Assembly: GCA_019358835.1 (NCBI GenBank) | Contig: JAHHIH010000025.1 | Span: 33,297 to 97,296 of the forward strand | Direction: 5' to 3' | Length of the DNA stretch: 64,000 nt | From: Tildeniella torsiva UHER 1998/13D | Lineage (GTDB): Bacteria > Cyanobacteriota > Cyanobacteriia > Phormidesmidales > Phormidesmidaceae | Shown: one piece after another, positions 1 through 7,200 of the stretch | Layout of the letters: each line of letters opens with the position of its first letter | Numbering within the stretch: position 1 is the stretch's first letter | Notes under the pieces: model-generated | Database searches by the model: none | Told to the model about the DNA's origin: nothing | Seen by the model: the letters and a program-made list of their open reading frames with translations, nothing else | Made by a program: the position numbers and the translations under genes

Positions 1-444
1 GATATTGGTGCTCTGCACCCCCAGCTCGCCCCCACCCTGCTCCAGCCGCTAATTACCCGCGTCCAGCGCATGATCGAAATGCAGTGCATCAACCGCCACT
101 GCCGGTTGATTGTGGGGCCGGTGGAGGCCGGCCTCCAAGTTCAAACTGACCCAGCCTGGCTAGAGCAATCCCTAGTAATGCTGATCGAAGCCGCCCTGGC
201 CCTGGGTAGTCCGCAGATTAGCCTAACCGTGTCTGAAGACCCCACCACCGGCAGCGTTGCCCTGCATTTGGGGACGAATCCTGGCGAGGCGCCACCGTCG
301 GCTATGGCCGCCCTATCGCCCGAGTTTCGCTACCAGCTTGCCGCTCGCCTAGCGCTGCACCTGGGGGCTGCCCTAGAGTTCCTAGGGCCTGCCGAAACGC
401 CCAAAAGTCTTTTGTGCCTGAAGCTACCGCGCCCCGCTAATTAA
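1..444 (+). CDS. 3' part of an unrecognised protein, weakly resembling a histidine-kinase ATPase domain
   Basis: The reading frame is open from the first base of the window, so the true start lies upstream; an internal ATG sits at 70. The visible 147 residues contain a stretch beginning DPAWLEQSLVMLIEAAL, which resembles the N-box region of HATPase domains (usually D-xx-xLEQ-xx-xNL-xxNA), but the asparagines are missing. The end (LKLPRP) resembles the last strand of such domains. This is only a distant likeness and the function is not assigned. It ends 190 bases before the next small gene. Confidence 0.6.
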   Translation, partial: DIGALHPQLAPTLLQPLITRVQRMIEMQCINRHCRLIVGPVEAGLQVQTDPAWLEQSLVMLIEAALALGSPQISLTVSEDPTTGSVALHLGTNPGEAPPSAMAALSPEFRYQLAARLALHLGAALEFLGPAETPKSLLCLKLPRPAN

Positions 445-634
445 CGCCCGGCACCGCCATTTCATTGAACATTTGAATTGACCGTTCCATTTCAGGATCT
501 TTCGATATAGTTTGGGCAAATCGCTTCCGGAATTAACGGCTGCTTCTCTGTAGCTGGCTTTACGTCAGTGCCCTGTAGATGTCAAATCGCAGCCTGCCGG
601 ATTGGATCCCTGAAACTAAGTCACAGTAATAATT

Positions 635-826
635 ATGGAATTTGCTATCGTGCTCATTCTGGTCTTCATTGTGTGGACCAATGAGGCCCTATTGGGGAAG
701 CCATTAGTCAAAGAGATTAAGCCCAAAACCGCAGAAGAAGAATTTACCGCTGCCCTCACTAAGTTTTTAGATAAAGGCATTCCGGTGCGGATCGTTGAAA
801 AGAAAGAAGATAAAAAAGGGGGATAG
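635..826 (+). CDS. small single-pass membrane protein, unknown function
   Basis: It encodes 63 residues: an N-terminal hydrophobic helix (FAIVLILVFIVW, residues 3-14) followed by a charged soluble tail rich in lysine and glutamate that ends KKEDKKGG. It lies 43 bases upstream of the Hlip gene on the same strand and may be co-transcribed with it. I do not recognise the family. A longer frame opening at 795 overlaps its end but is rejected in favour of the Hlip start at 870. Confidence 0.55.
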   Translation: MEFAIVLILVFIVWTNEALLGKPLVKEIKPKTAEEEFTAALTKFLDKGIPVRIVEKKEDKKGG

Positions 827-869
827 AATAGGCCTGGATCTTGCATCTTGTTTATCCCTCGCCAAAATT

Positions 870-1052
870 ATGACCCAAGATATCAATCCTGCCGCCTCAG
901 TTCCCAACGCTGCTGAACCTGCCCCCGCCTTTGGTTGGAACCGCTATGCCGAGCGCATTAACGGGCGGTTTGCCATGGTGGGCTTTGTGGCTCTGCTGCT
1001 GCTAGAGCTGGTCACTGGGCAAACGTTTTTTAGCTGGCTGGGTCTGGGCTGA
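870..1052 (+). CDS. high-light-inducible protein (Hlip, one-helix CAB-like)
   Basis: The 60-residue protein has a short polar N-terminus followed by the chlorophyll-binding helix signature ERINGRFAMVGFVALLLLEL (residues 30-49), with the Glu, Asn-Gly-Arg and Ala-Met residues typical of the light-harvesting-like superfamily. Hlips bind chlorophyll and carotenoid in the thylakoid membrane, protect nascent photosystem II and quench excess energy. The start at ATG 870 gives the usual family length; an in-frame ATG at 795 would add a lysine-rich extension overlapping the previous gene. Family assignment is firm; the exact paralogue is not. Confidence 0.93.
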   Translation: MTQDINPAASVPNAAEPAPAFGWNRYAERINGRFAMVGFVALLLLELVTGQTFFSWLGLG

Positions 1053-1134
1053 GCATAGACCTAACCCCGGTATGCCCTGCCCTCTAGACCTTAGAAATGG
1101 TAGGCTTAGGGGTGATTTTTGGCATGGTGTGACT

Positions 1135-1743
1135 GTGGTTAACCCCAATGCAGAGATTGGGCGGCTGCGGGAGCTGATGCCCGCCACCGCCCGCATGAAA
1201 ACTAAGCTAATGCTCAGCGATCGCCAGCTGAACGTTATCAAGGCCGAGTTTCCGCGTCCCTGGCAATCGACTCACACAGTCTCGATCAATCTCGACCTGT
1301 GGCATCGGCTGGCCGTGGCCGAGCGCGACCTGCTGTTTTTGCGCACCGTGAGCTGGGTGACCCTGGCCAACGTGCTCAAACCGAACTGGTACCAGGCCAT
1401 GGCCGGGGCTGGGCTGGCCGGGGGTGTGGTCGAGCTGCTCCAGGGCGATGCCGTGGGCGTGGTGGCTGCCGCTGGGGTTACAGCCCTGGCCGGGTGGCAA
1501 ATTTGGCGCGGCGTCACAGGCCCCCAAATTGAGATGGTCGCCGACGATAAGGCCGTGCAGGTGTCACTGCGGCGCGGCTACGATCAGACCGACGCCGCTG
1601 CTGCCCTGATTCGCGCCATTGAGGCGGTGCCCCCCCTAGAGGGCCGACAGGTGCTCACGGTCAACGAACTGCTGCGCTGCCAAAACCTGCGGCGGCAAAC
1701 CTGGCGGTCAGAATTCTCGGTGCCCGAAAGCTACCTGCGTTAG
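1135..1743 (+). CDS. DUF3318-like cyanobacterial protein
   Basis: The protein has about 202 residues if started at GTG 1135; an in-frame ATG at 1072 would add 21 residues without family-like character. After the start come the segments RLRELMPATARM, a middle part with INLDLWHRL, RDLLFLRTVSW and two hydrophobic stretches (AGAGLAGGVVELLQGDAVG and VVAAAGVTALAGWQIW), then a C-terminal RRGY and LLRCQNLR. This pattern matches my memory of the cyanobacterial DUF3318 family, a membrane-associated protein of unknown function. Confidence 0.75.
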   Translation: MVNPNAEIGRLRELMPATARMKTKLMLSDRQLNVIKAEFPRPWQSTHTVSINLDLWHRLAVAERDLLFLRTVSWVTLANVLKPNWYQAMAGAGLAGGVVELLQGDAVGVVAAAGVTALAGWQIWRGVTGPQIEMVADDKAVQVSLRRGYDQTDAAAALIRAIEAVPPLEGRQVLTVNELLRCQNLRRQTWRSEFSVPESYLR

Positions 1744-1852
1744 AGTTTTCCAGCTAAATACTTATCCAGAGTTTTATGGCAACAGGCCCAATGGGCCGAG
1801 TTTGCGACCTCAAAGGGGACGTCCTATTTAGATGGAACAATCTTAGGCATCT

Positions 1853-2710
1853 ATGGTTCAGTCATCGGTTTCGGCCCCTGGGACTCACCCTGGCTGGCAG
1901 GGGTTAGCCCATCTCAGATACGCCATGGAATCGGGACGTTGTGTGCCGACTCAGACCTACACCCGCGCTCCCCTGCGAGTGCAGCGTCCCCTGTATCCCG
2001 AAGGGGAAGGGCTGTGCCATACCGTGCTGGTGCATACCGCTGGGGGCCTGGTGGGGGGCGACAGCCTGGTGGTGGAACTGGCGGCTGCCCCCCGCGCCCT
2101 GGCCCTGGTCACCACCGCTGCCGCCAGCAAGGTTTACGGCAGCGCGGATACCGCCAGCAGCCAGCGAGTGGATATTACCCTGGCTCCAGAGAGCTGCTTG
2201 GAATGGTTTCCCCAGGAAACCATTGTGTTTGACCAGGCCCACTACAGCCAAAGCCTGCGGGTGAATCTGGCCCCAAAGGCCGTCTGGGCAGGCTGGGAGA
2301 TCACTCGCTTTGGTCGCAGCGCTCGGGGAGAAACCTTTGAACAGGGCCAGTGGCGATCGCGCCTCGAAGTCTGGCAAGCCGACCAGCCCCTATGGCTCGA
2401 TCGCCAGCATTTGACCGGTGGAAGTGCAGCCCTTCACAGCCCCAACGGCTTGGCAGAGCACCCGGTGGTGGGTAGCTTTGCCGTAGTAGGGCACCGGTTT
2501 GAAAATGACTCGGTGACGACTCTGCGCCAGCTGTGGCCCAGCGACCAACCCGGCGATATCGGCGTCACCCGACTGCAATCGGGGTTGTTGTGTCGCTACC
2601 GAGGCCCCTCCAGCCAAGCGGCACGGCGATGGTTTGTGGCCGCCTGGCAGCACCTGCGCCCGCTCTACCTGGGTCGCCCTGCCGCTGTGTCACGGCTGTG
2701 GCCCCGGTAG
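1853..2710 (+). CDS. ureD: urease accessory protein UreD
   Basis: The protein has 285 residues, normal for UreD/UreH. The diagnostic N-terminal segment HTAGGLVGGDSL (about residues 61-72) and the downstream TTAAASKVY are present. UreD binds apo-urease and, with UreF and UreG, scaffolds delivery of nickel to the active site in the cytoplasm. No other urease gene lies in the window; urease genes are commonly scattered in cyanobacterial genomes. The ATG start is preceded by about 110 bases of non-coding sequence. Confidence 0.93.
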   Translation: MVQSSVSAPGTHPGWQGLAHLRYAMESGRCVPTQTYTRAPLRVQRPLYPEGEGLCHTVLVHTAGGLVGGDSLVVELAAAPRALALVTTAAASKVYGSADTASSQRVDITLAPESCLEWFPQETIVFDQAHYSQSLRVNLAPKAVWAGWEITRFGRSARGETFEQGQWRSRLEVWQADQPLWLDRQHLTGGSAALHSPNGLAEHPVVGSFAVVGHRFENDSVTTLRQLWPSDQPGDIGVTRLQSGLLCRYRGPSSQAARRWFVAAWQHLRPLYLGRPAAVSRLWPR

Positions 2711-2998
2711 AGGCCTCTACTCATCCAAGGATGATCGGTTCTGGGCGAAAGCCAATACAGCCCGTGAAGTCTGGGCTTACAACCGCCCAAAATGCCCAAA
2801 GTTCAAACCACTGGGCATTTTTCACTTTTCATTTTTCACTCTTCCAGCTTCGTTCTTTCGCCATAGCCAGGTGACCTAGCCTCATCCTCTATCCATCGCT
2901 GTCGGCAATAGCGGCGATCGCAGGACTTCAGCGCTCCTTCCGGACGAGGGGCTAACGCCAGCGAAAGTATAAAAACCATGAGACTTCTTAAAGGTGCT

Positions 2999-3643
2999 AT
3001 GAAGACCCCTCACTTTTCTGGCTCTAAGCTTCCTCCTGCCTCAGAATACGCGCTGATTATTGGGGCAGGAGCAACGGCGGCCATGTCGATGGCAGCGCAG
3101 CAGGTGGCGGTGGCCACGCTACCCGTAACTACCCTGGTCGCCCTAGGCCTGCTCAACCGCTACCGGCTTGACCAACGACTGCAAGACAGCGAGACCAGCG
3201 GGTCTACCCTAGAAGAAGCTACCCATAGACAGGCCCCAGCGGCCCCCCAGCGAGTCACCGCGCAGCCTCGGCCCGACGTGATTTCGGCCCGGCCCCAGGC
3301 GGCGACTACGCCGACCACCTCGGCCCGTTTTTCTGACCAGCGCGCCTACATTCACGACACCCTGGCCAAAAAAATTCAGGCTAAGGCCGACTTTGCGGCG
3401 GTGCAGCAAGCCAGTTTGAAAAAGGTGGGGGCACATCTCCAGCAGACTCGGCAAGAGCAGTCGCTGTCGTTGGAGGACGTCTACCAGCGGACGTTCATTC
3501 AGCCCTATACCCTAAAGGCGATCGAGACCGGCAATTTGCAGCAGCTGCCAGAAGCGTTTTACATTCGCGCCTTTATTCAGAAATATGCTTCGGCTTTGGG
3601 CCTGGAGGGGGCTACCTTAGCGGCGGATTTTCCGATGTCTTGA
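2999..3643 (+). CDS. RodZ-like helix-turn-helix protein with N-terminal hydrophobic region
   Basis: The protein has 214 residues from ATG 2999, which follows an AAAGG-type ribosome site; an upstream ATG at 2978 is also possible. A hydrophobic stretch lies near residues 17-50. A Pro/Ala-rich linker follows. The C-terminal 70 residues form an HTH_25 domain (VGAHLQQTRQEQSLSLEDV, then QRTFIQPYTLKAIETG and FYIRAFIQKYASALGL), the cytoplasmic domain seen in RodZ and related cell-shape proteins. The layout differs from classical RodZ because the membrane part is N-terminal, so a role in morphology is not established. Confidence 0.75.
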   Translation: MKTPHFSGSKLPPASEYALIIGAGATAAMSMAAQQVAVATLPVTTLVALGLLNRYRLDQRLQDSETSGSTLEEATHRQAPAAPQRVTAQPRPDVISARPQAATTPTTSARFSDQRAYIHDTLAKKIQAKADFAAVQQASLKKVGAHLQQTRQEQSLSLEDVYQRTFIQPYTLKAIETGNLQQLPEAFYIRAFIQKYASALGLEGATLAADFPMS

Positions 3644-3647
3644 CGGC

Positions 3648-4652
3648 TTAGGTTAAAGCACCGCCACAGCTTGACCCGCTACCGGCGGTGCAGCCATAGC
3701 AGTAGGGGCGGGTTTGCACGATCTCGATCGCATCTAGGGAGTTGGCCGCTAGCAGGTCAGCCACGGTCAGAGGCTGGCCGCTGCGCCCCAGACTGGGCAG
3801 AGCCTCCATTTGATTGAAGTCGCAGTCATAGATGTTGCCTTCGTAGTCAACGGAAAGCTCCTGGCGACACATCAGATGGGGCACGGTGGCGGGGTTGTGG
3901 TGATCGGACAGAAATTGCAGGTAGGGCGCGTAGAGGTTTTTGCCCTCTAGGTATTGCTTAACTCGACCAATGGGCAGGTTGGTGATGGTGTAGAGCTGGT
4001 TGAAGGCAATGTCGAAGTGCGATCGCAGATAGGCTTCATAGTCACCCTGTAACGCCGTCTGGCTGGGGGTGAGCGAAAACTCAGCGCTACGGGGCACGGG
4101 CGGATTGTAGACCAGATCGAGGCGCAGGGCTGGGTCGTGGCCGTAGCCGAGCTGATTGAGCCGCTGTAGGGCGCGAATAGACTCGGTGTAGACCCCAGCT
4201 CCCCGCTGTTTATCGACATTGTCTTCGAGGTAGCAGGGCAGCGAGGCCACCACATGCAGCTGATGGCGAGCAAAATATTCGGGCAGATCTTCAAACCCAG
4301 GCACAAAGAAAATCGTCAGATTCGATCGCACCATTACCGTTTTGCCCAGCGATCGGGCCGCCTCCACCAGGGGGCGAAAGCCGTAGTTCATCTCGGGGGC
4401 ACCGCCGGTCAGATCAACGGTGGCAATCTGCGGAAACCGGCGCATCAGCTCGATCAGCTGATCGCAGACCTCGGCAGAGAGTTCCTCGGTGCGCTTGGGG
4501 CCAGCTTCCACGTGGCAATGGGTGCAGGCCAGGTTGCACTTGCGGCCCAGATTGATCTGCAACACGGTAATCGGCAGCTTGGTGAGGGGCTGCCCCAGCC
4601 GCTGGTCAAAGGGGGTAACTGCGATCGCCGGAGAGAGAGGAGACTGAACCAT
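3648..4652 (-). CDS. radical SAM / Cys-rich protein, ArsS-like (DUF3641)
   Basis: The protein has 334 residues starting at ATG 4652; the frame continues upstream but without family-like sequence. The radical SAM cluster motif C39-xxx-C43-xx-C46 (GRKCNLACTHCH) binds a [4Fe-4S] cluster that cleaves S-adenosylmethionine. The C-terminal half has the Cys-rich DUF3641 pattern (MCRQELSVDYEGNIYDCDFN, then YCYGCTAGSGSSCGG). This matches the TIGR04167-type proteins called ArsS, proposed to act in arsenosugar biosynthesis. No arsM or other arsenic gene is nearby. It converges with the preceding HTH gene with 4 bases between stops. Confidence 0.85.
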   Translation of the reverse strand: MVQSPLSPAIAVTPFDQRLGQPLTKLPITVLQINLGRKCNLACTHCHVEAGPKRTEELSAEVCDQLIELMRRFPQIATVDLTGGAPEMNYGFRPLVEAARSLGKTVMVRSNLTIFFVPGFEDLPEYFARHQLHVVASLPCYLEDNVDKQRGAGVYTESIRALQRLNQLGYGHDPALRLDLVYNPPVPRSAEFSLTPSQTALQGDYEAYLRSHFDIAFNQLYTITNLPIGRVKQYLEGKNLYAPYLQFLSDHHNPATVPHLMCRQELSVDYEGNIYDCDFNQMEALPSLGRSGQPLTVADLLAANSLDAIEIVQTRPYCYGCTAGSGSSCGGALT

Positions 4653-4918
4653 GAACCCTACAGAGATAAAACAGCATTCATCATACGGTTGCCAAGGCGA
4701 TTTGGCTGTTGCGCGGGCGCTAACGTCTGGCCACCTTCCTGCCATTACACCCCACAACTCTGAAAATCTCCTGAGACCAGGGGCATGGATAGCCGTCGCC
4801 AACGGGGGGATAACCTCGCACTCGCTCAACCCAACTGTCTCGGTGCGGGGTACAGGTCTGCCCAGATTTCTAGCTCCGAATTCGCGGCCAACGAGCGGAT
4901 GATAGGGGCGATCAAAAA

Positions 4919-6829
4919 CTAGTCTGACCTCAGTGGGGGAGCCACCCGCACCTGGTCGCGACCCTGATTTTTGGCGGTGTAGAGCGCCTCGTCGGCCTGT
5001 TTAATCAGACTGGCCGTGCTGCCGCCGATGGCGGGTAGGGCACTGGCCACCCCCAGGCTCATGGTGACGACCTTGGCCACGGTCGAAGCCTCATGGGGAA
5101 TGCGGTGGCCGCGCACCAGCAGGCGAATATCTTCGGCCACGGTTTCTGCTCCTTTGAGGTCGGTGTTGGGCAGCACAAGGACAAACTCTTCACCGCCGTA
5201 GCGGGACACTAGGTCGCCGGGACGCTTAGCGGCCCGAGTCAGGGCACGGGCGACTAGTCGCAGGCAGTCATCCCCAACCTGGTGGCCGTAGCGATCGTTA
5301 AAGCCCTTGAAGCAGTCAATATCGGCCATAATCAGCGCTATAGAGCTGCTCTCTCGGCTCATACGCCGCCATTCTTGGTCTAGGTACTGCTCTAGCCGGC
5401 GGCGGTTGGCCACCTGGGTTAGACCGTCGAGGTAGGCCATGCGCCTGAGCCGCTGGTTGGCCAGGGTGAGCTCCCGGTGCATTTTGGCCTGCTGAATGGC
5501 AATGCCCACCTGGGTGGCTAGGTTTTGCAGCAGCCGCACATCGGCCATGCGCCAGGCGCGAGGGGCCTTGCACTGATGGGCAATCAGCAATCCCCACAGG
5601 GTTTGGTCTTGCAGCAGGGGCACCACAATTTCGGCCTGAATTTGGAAGTATTCTAGAAACCCCAGATGGGAGGCCGGCAAATTCTGGCTGTAGATATTCT
5701 CCACCGCCAAGCCTCGCCCGGCCCTGTAGTGGGCCAAAAACTTTTCGCCCACCGACCAGGGGTCGCGCATAGCCCAGCCCAGCATCGGCGGATAGTCCGA
5801 CGAGCACGCTTCTTGAGTGACCTGGCCGCTCATGTCGGCCTCGCACTGTACGACAATGACGCGATCGGCCTCAATGAACTCCCGTACCGAGGCCACGGTC
5901 TGCTCCAAAATGCTGTCTAGGTCGAGCAGTCGGCGAATGCGCTGGGCAATTTCGGTCACCAGCCGCTCCCGCTGGGACTGGAGCTTAATCTCAGCCTCAA
6001 CCTGCTTTTGCTCAGAAATATCGAGGGTGACCCCGGCCAGCCGGGGGCTATGTTCACCGTCTTTGAAGACTTGCCCCCGAGACGATAACCAGCGCATATG
6101 TCCATCGCGGTGCTGCACCCGAAACTCAATTCCGTAGTGTTGCCCTAGGCGAATCGCCTGCTGGAGAGCCTGGCGTACTGTGGCCTGGTCATCGTTGTGT
6201 AGATGGGCAAATAGGGTGTCGTAGCTGCCATCGAACTCGCCCGGAGCTAGGCCTAGCAGCCGCTCTTGCTCCTCAGAGATCACGATTGTTCCCTGGGATA
6301 GATCCCAATCCCAAGTACCCATTTGGGCACCCTTGATGGCGAGTGCCAGGCGCTCTTGCTGCTGCTGAAAGAGGGCTACGGAATAGTGGCAGGCAGTGAG
6401 TTCAGCGTGGTCGGCAGCGGCTGCATCCACACAGCAGGGGAGCGTGTAGAACCCGTCGGGGGCCAGCAAGCCCAGCCAGTGATGGGCCTGGTCAATAACG
6501 GATAAATGGAGCTGATCGGGATACAGGGCACCCAGGGCCAGGGGCCAGGCCAGGGATGGACTCAGGGGTTGCAGCTGACTGAGGGGGGTCATCCACTGCC
6601 CAGCGAGCGCCTGCCTAAAGTCAGCTAGTTCAGCGGTGGCCCGAGCGACGTTGGCGTAGCAAAAGACTCCAGCTAACGCTCCACCGCCATACACCAGGGC
6701 GTAGGTTTTGACGGCCATGGCCATAGCCTCCACAACCCCCTGCACTGTGTCGTCTGTGCTGACTTGAAGGGGAGAGGGGTCGATGGTTGCTGTTGGGACG
6801 GTGGCGTTAACCAGGTGGTTTTCAGGCAC
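4919..6829 (-). CDS. diguanylate cyclase with PAS, GAF and GGDEF domains
   Basis: The 636-residue protein has an unrecognised N-terminal sensor-like region (about 40-150), a PAS/PAC unit (about 160-280, with GTWDWDLSQG and the PAC part ending TLDISEQK), a GAF domain (about 290-450) and a C-terminal GGDEF domain. The catalytic motif is GGEEF at 545-549. An RPGD sequence at 536-539 sits five residues upstream, the position of the c-di-GMP inhibitory I-site (RxxD). It should make c-di-GMP from two GTP and be product-inhibited. It has no membrane helix and is probably cytoplasmic. It is divergent from mutS2. Confidence 0.93.
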   Translation of the reverse strand: MPENHLVNATVPTATIDPSPLQVSTDDTVQGVVEAMAMAVKTYALVYGGGALAGVFCYANVARATAELADFRQALAGQWMTPLSQLQPLSPSLAWPLALGALYPDQLHLSVIDQAHHWLGLLAPDGFYTLPCCVDAAAADHAELTACHYSVALFQQQQERLALAIKGAQMGTWDWDLSQGTIVISEEQERLLGLAPGEFDGSYDTLFAHLHNDDQATVRQALQQAIRLGQHYGIEFRVQHRDGHMRWLSSRGQVFKDGEHSPRLAGVTLDISEQKQVEAEIKLQSQRERLVTEIAQRIRRLLDLDSILEQTVASVREFIEADRVIVVQCEADMSGQVTQEACSSDYPPMLGWAMRDPWSVGEKFLAHYRAGRGLAVENIYSQNLPASHLGFLEYFQIQAEIVVPLLQDQTLWGLLIAHQCKAPRAWRMADVRLLQNLATQVGIAIQQAKMHRELTLANQRLRRMAYLDGLTQVANRRRLEQYLDQEWRRMSRESSSIALIMADIDCFKGFNDRYGHQVGDDCLRLVARALTRAAKRPGDLVSRYGGEEFVLVLPNTDLKGAETVAEDIRLLVRGHRIPHEASTVAKVVTMSLGVASALPAIGGSTASLIKQADEALYTAKNQGRDQVRVAPPLRSD

Positions 6830-6943
6830 AGATTCGGGGGCGGTGGATAGGTGGGGACTGAGTCACTGGGGCCATCGTACCGGGGCGGTTATTGCCTAGG
6901 CGAAGGCTTTATGGGCCAATTGATCTGTTCTGGAAAGGTCAGC

Positions 6944-6979
6944 GTGACGACCGTCACATACTGCTGCCGTAACAGTATG
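6944..6979. promoter_or_regulatory. paired palindromes in the divergent GGDEF/mutS2 intergenic region
   Basis: The 371-base spacer between the divergent GGDEF and mutS2 genes holds two abutting inverted repeats: GTGACG-AC-CGTCAC at 6944-6957 and CATACTG, nine bases, CAGTATG at 6957-6979. Such symmetry suits a dimeric regulator site. No regulator is implied by the neighbours, and the rest of the spacer shows nothing I recognise. The repeats are seen directly; the operator role is inferred. Confidence 0.3.
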
Positions 6980-7200
6980 CTACTGGCAGCCGGGTTTGAT
7001 CTAGCATTCCCGATGGTGGCGGTAGGGGGGCATTTATTGAGGAGGGCTTAACAACACCGGGGGCGGGTATGGTTCGGCCATGGCGATGGTGGTCTGGGAA
7101 AGGGTGCAGAACCGTCGCGAAGCTCGGTCGATGGCTGCCCCTAGGTTTTGGCAGCGGGAGTTCTTTATACTGAAGAGATGCCCCTAGGGCAATGCATTGA

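Noticed and set aside
1853..2710. ureD as part of a urease operon
   Set aside because: No other urease structural or accessory gene is present in the window.
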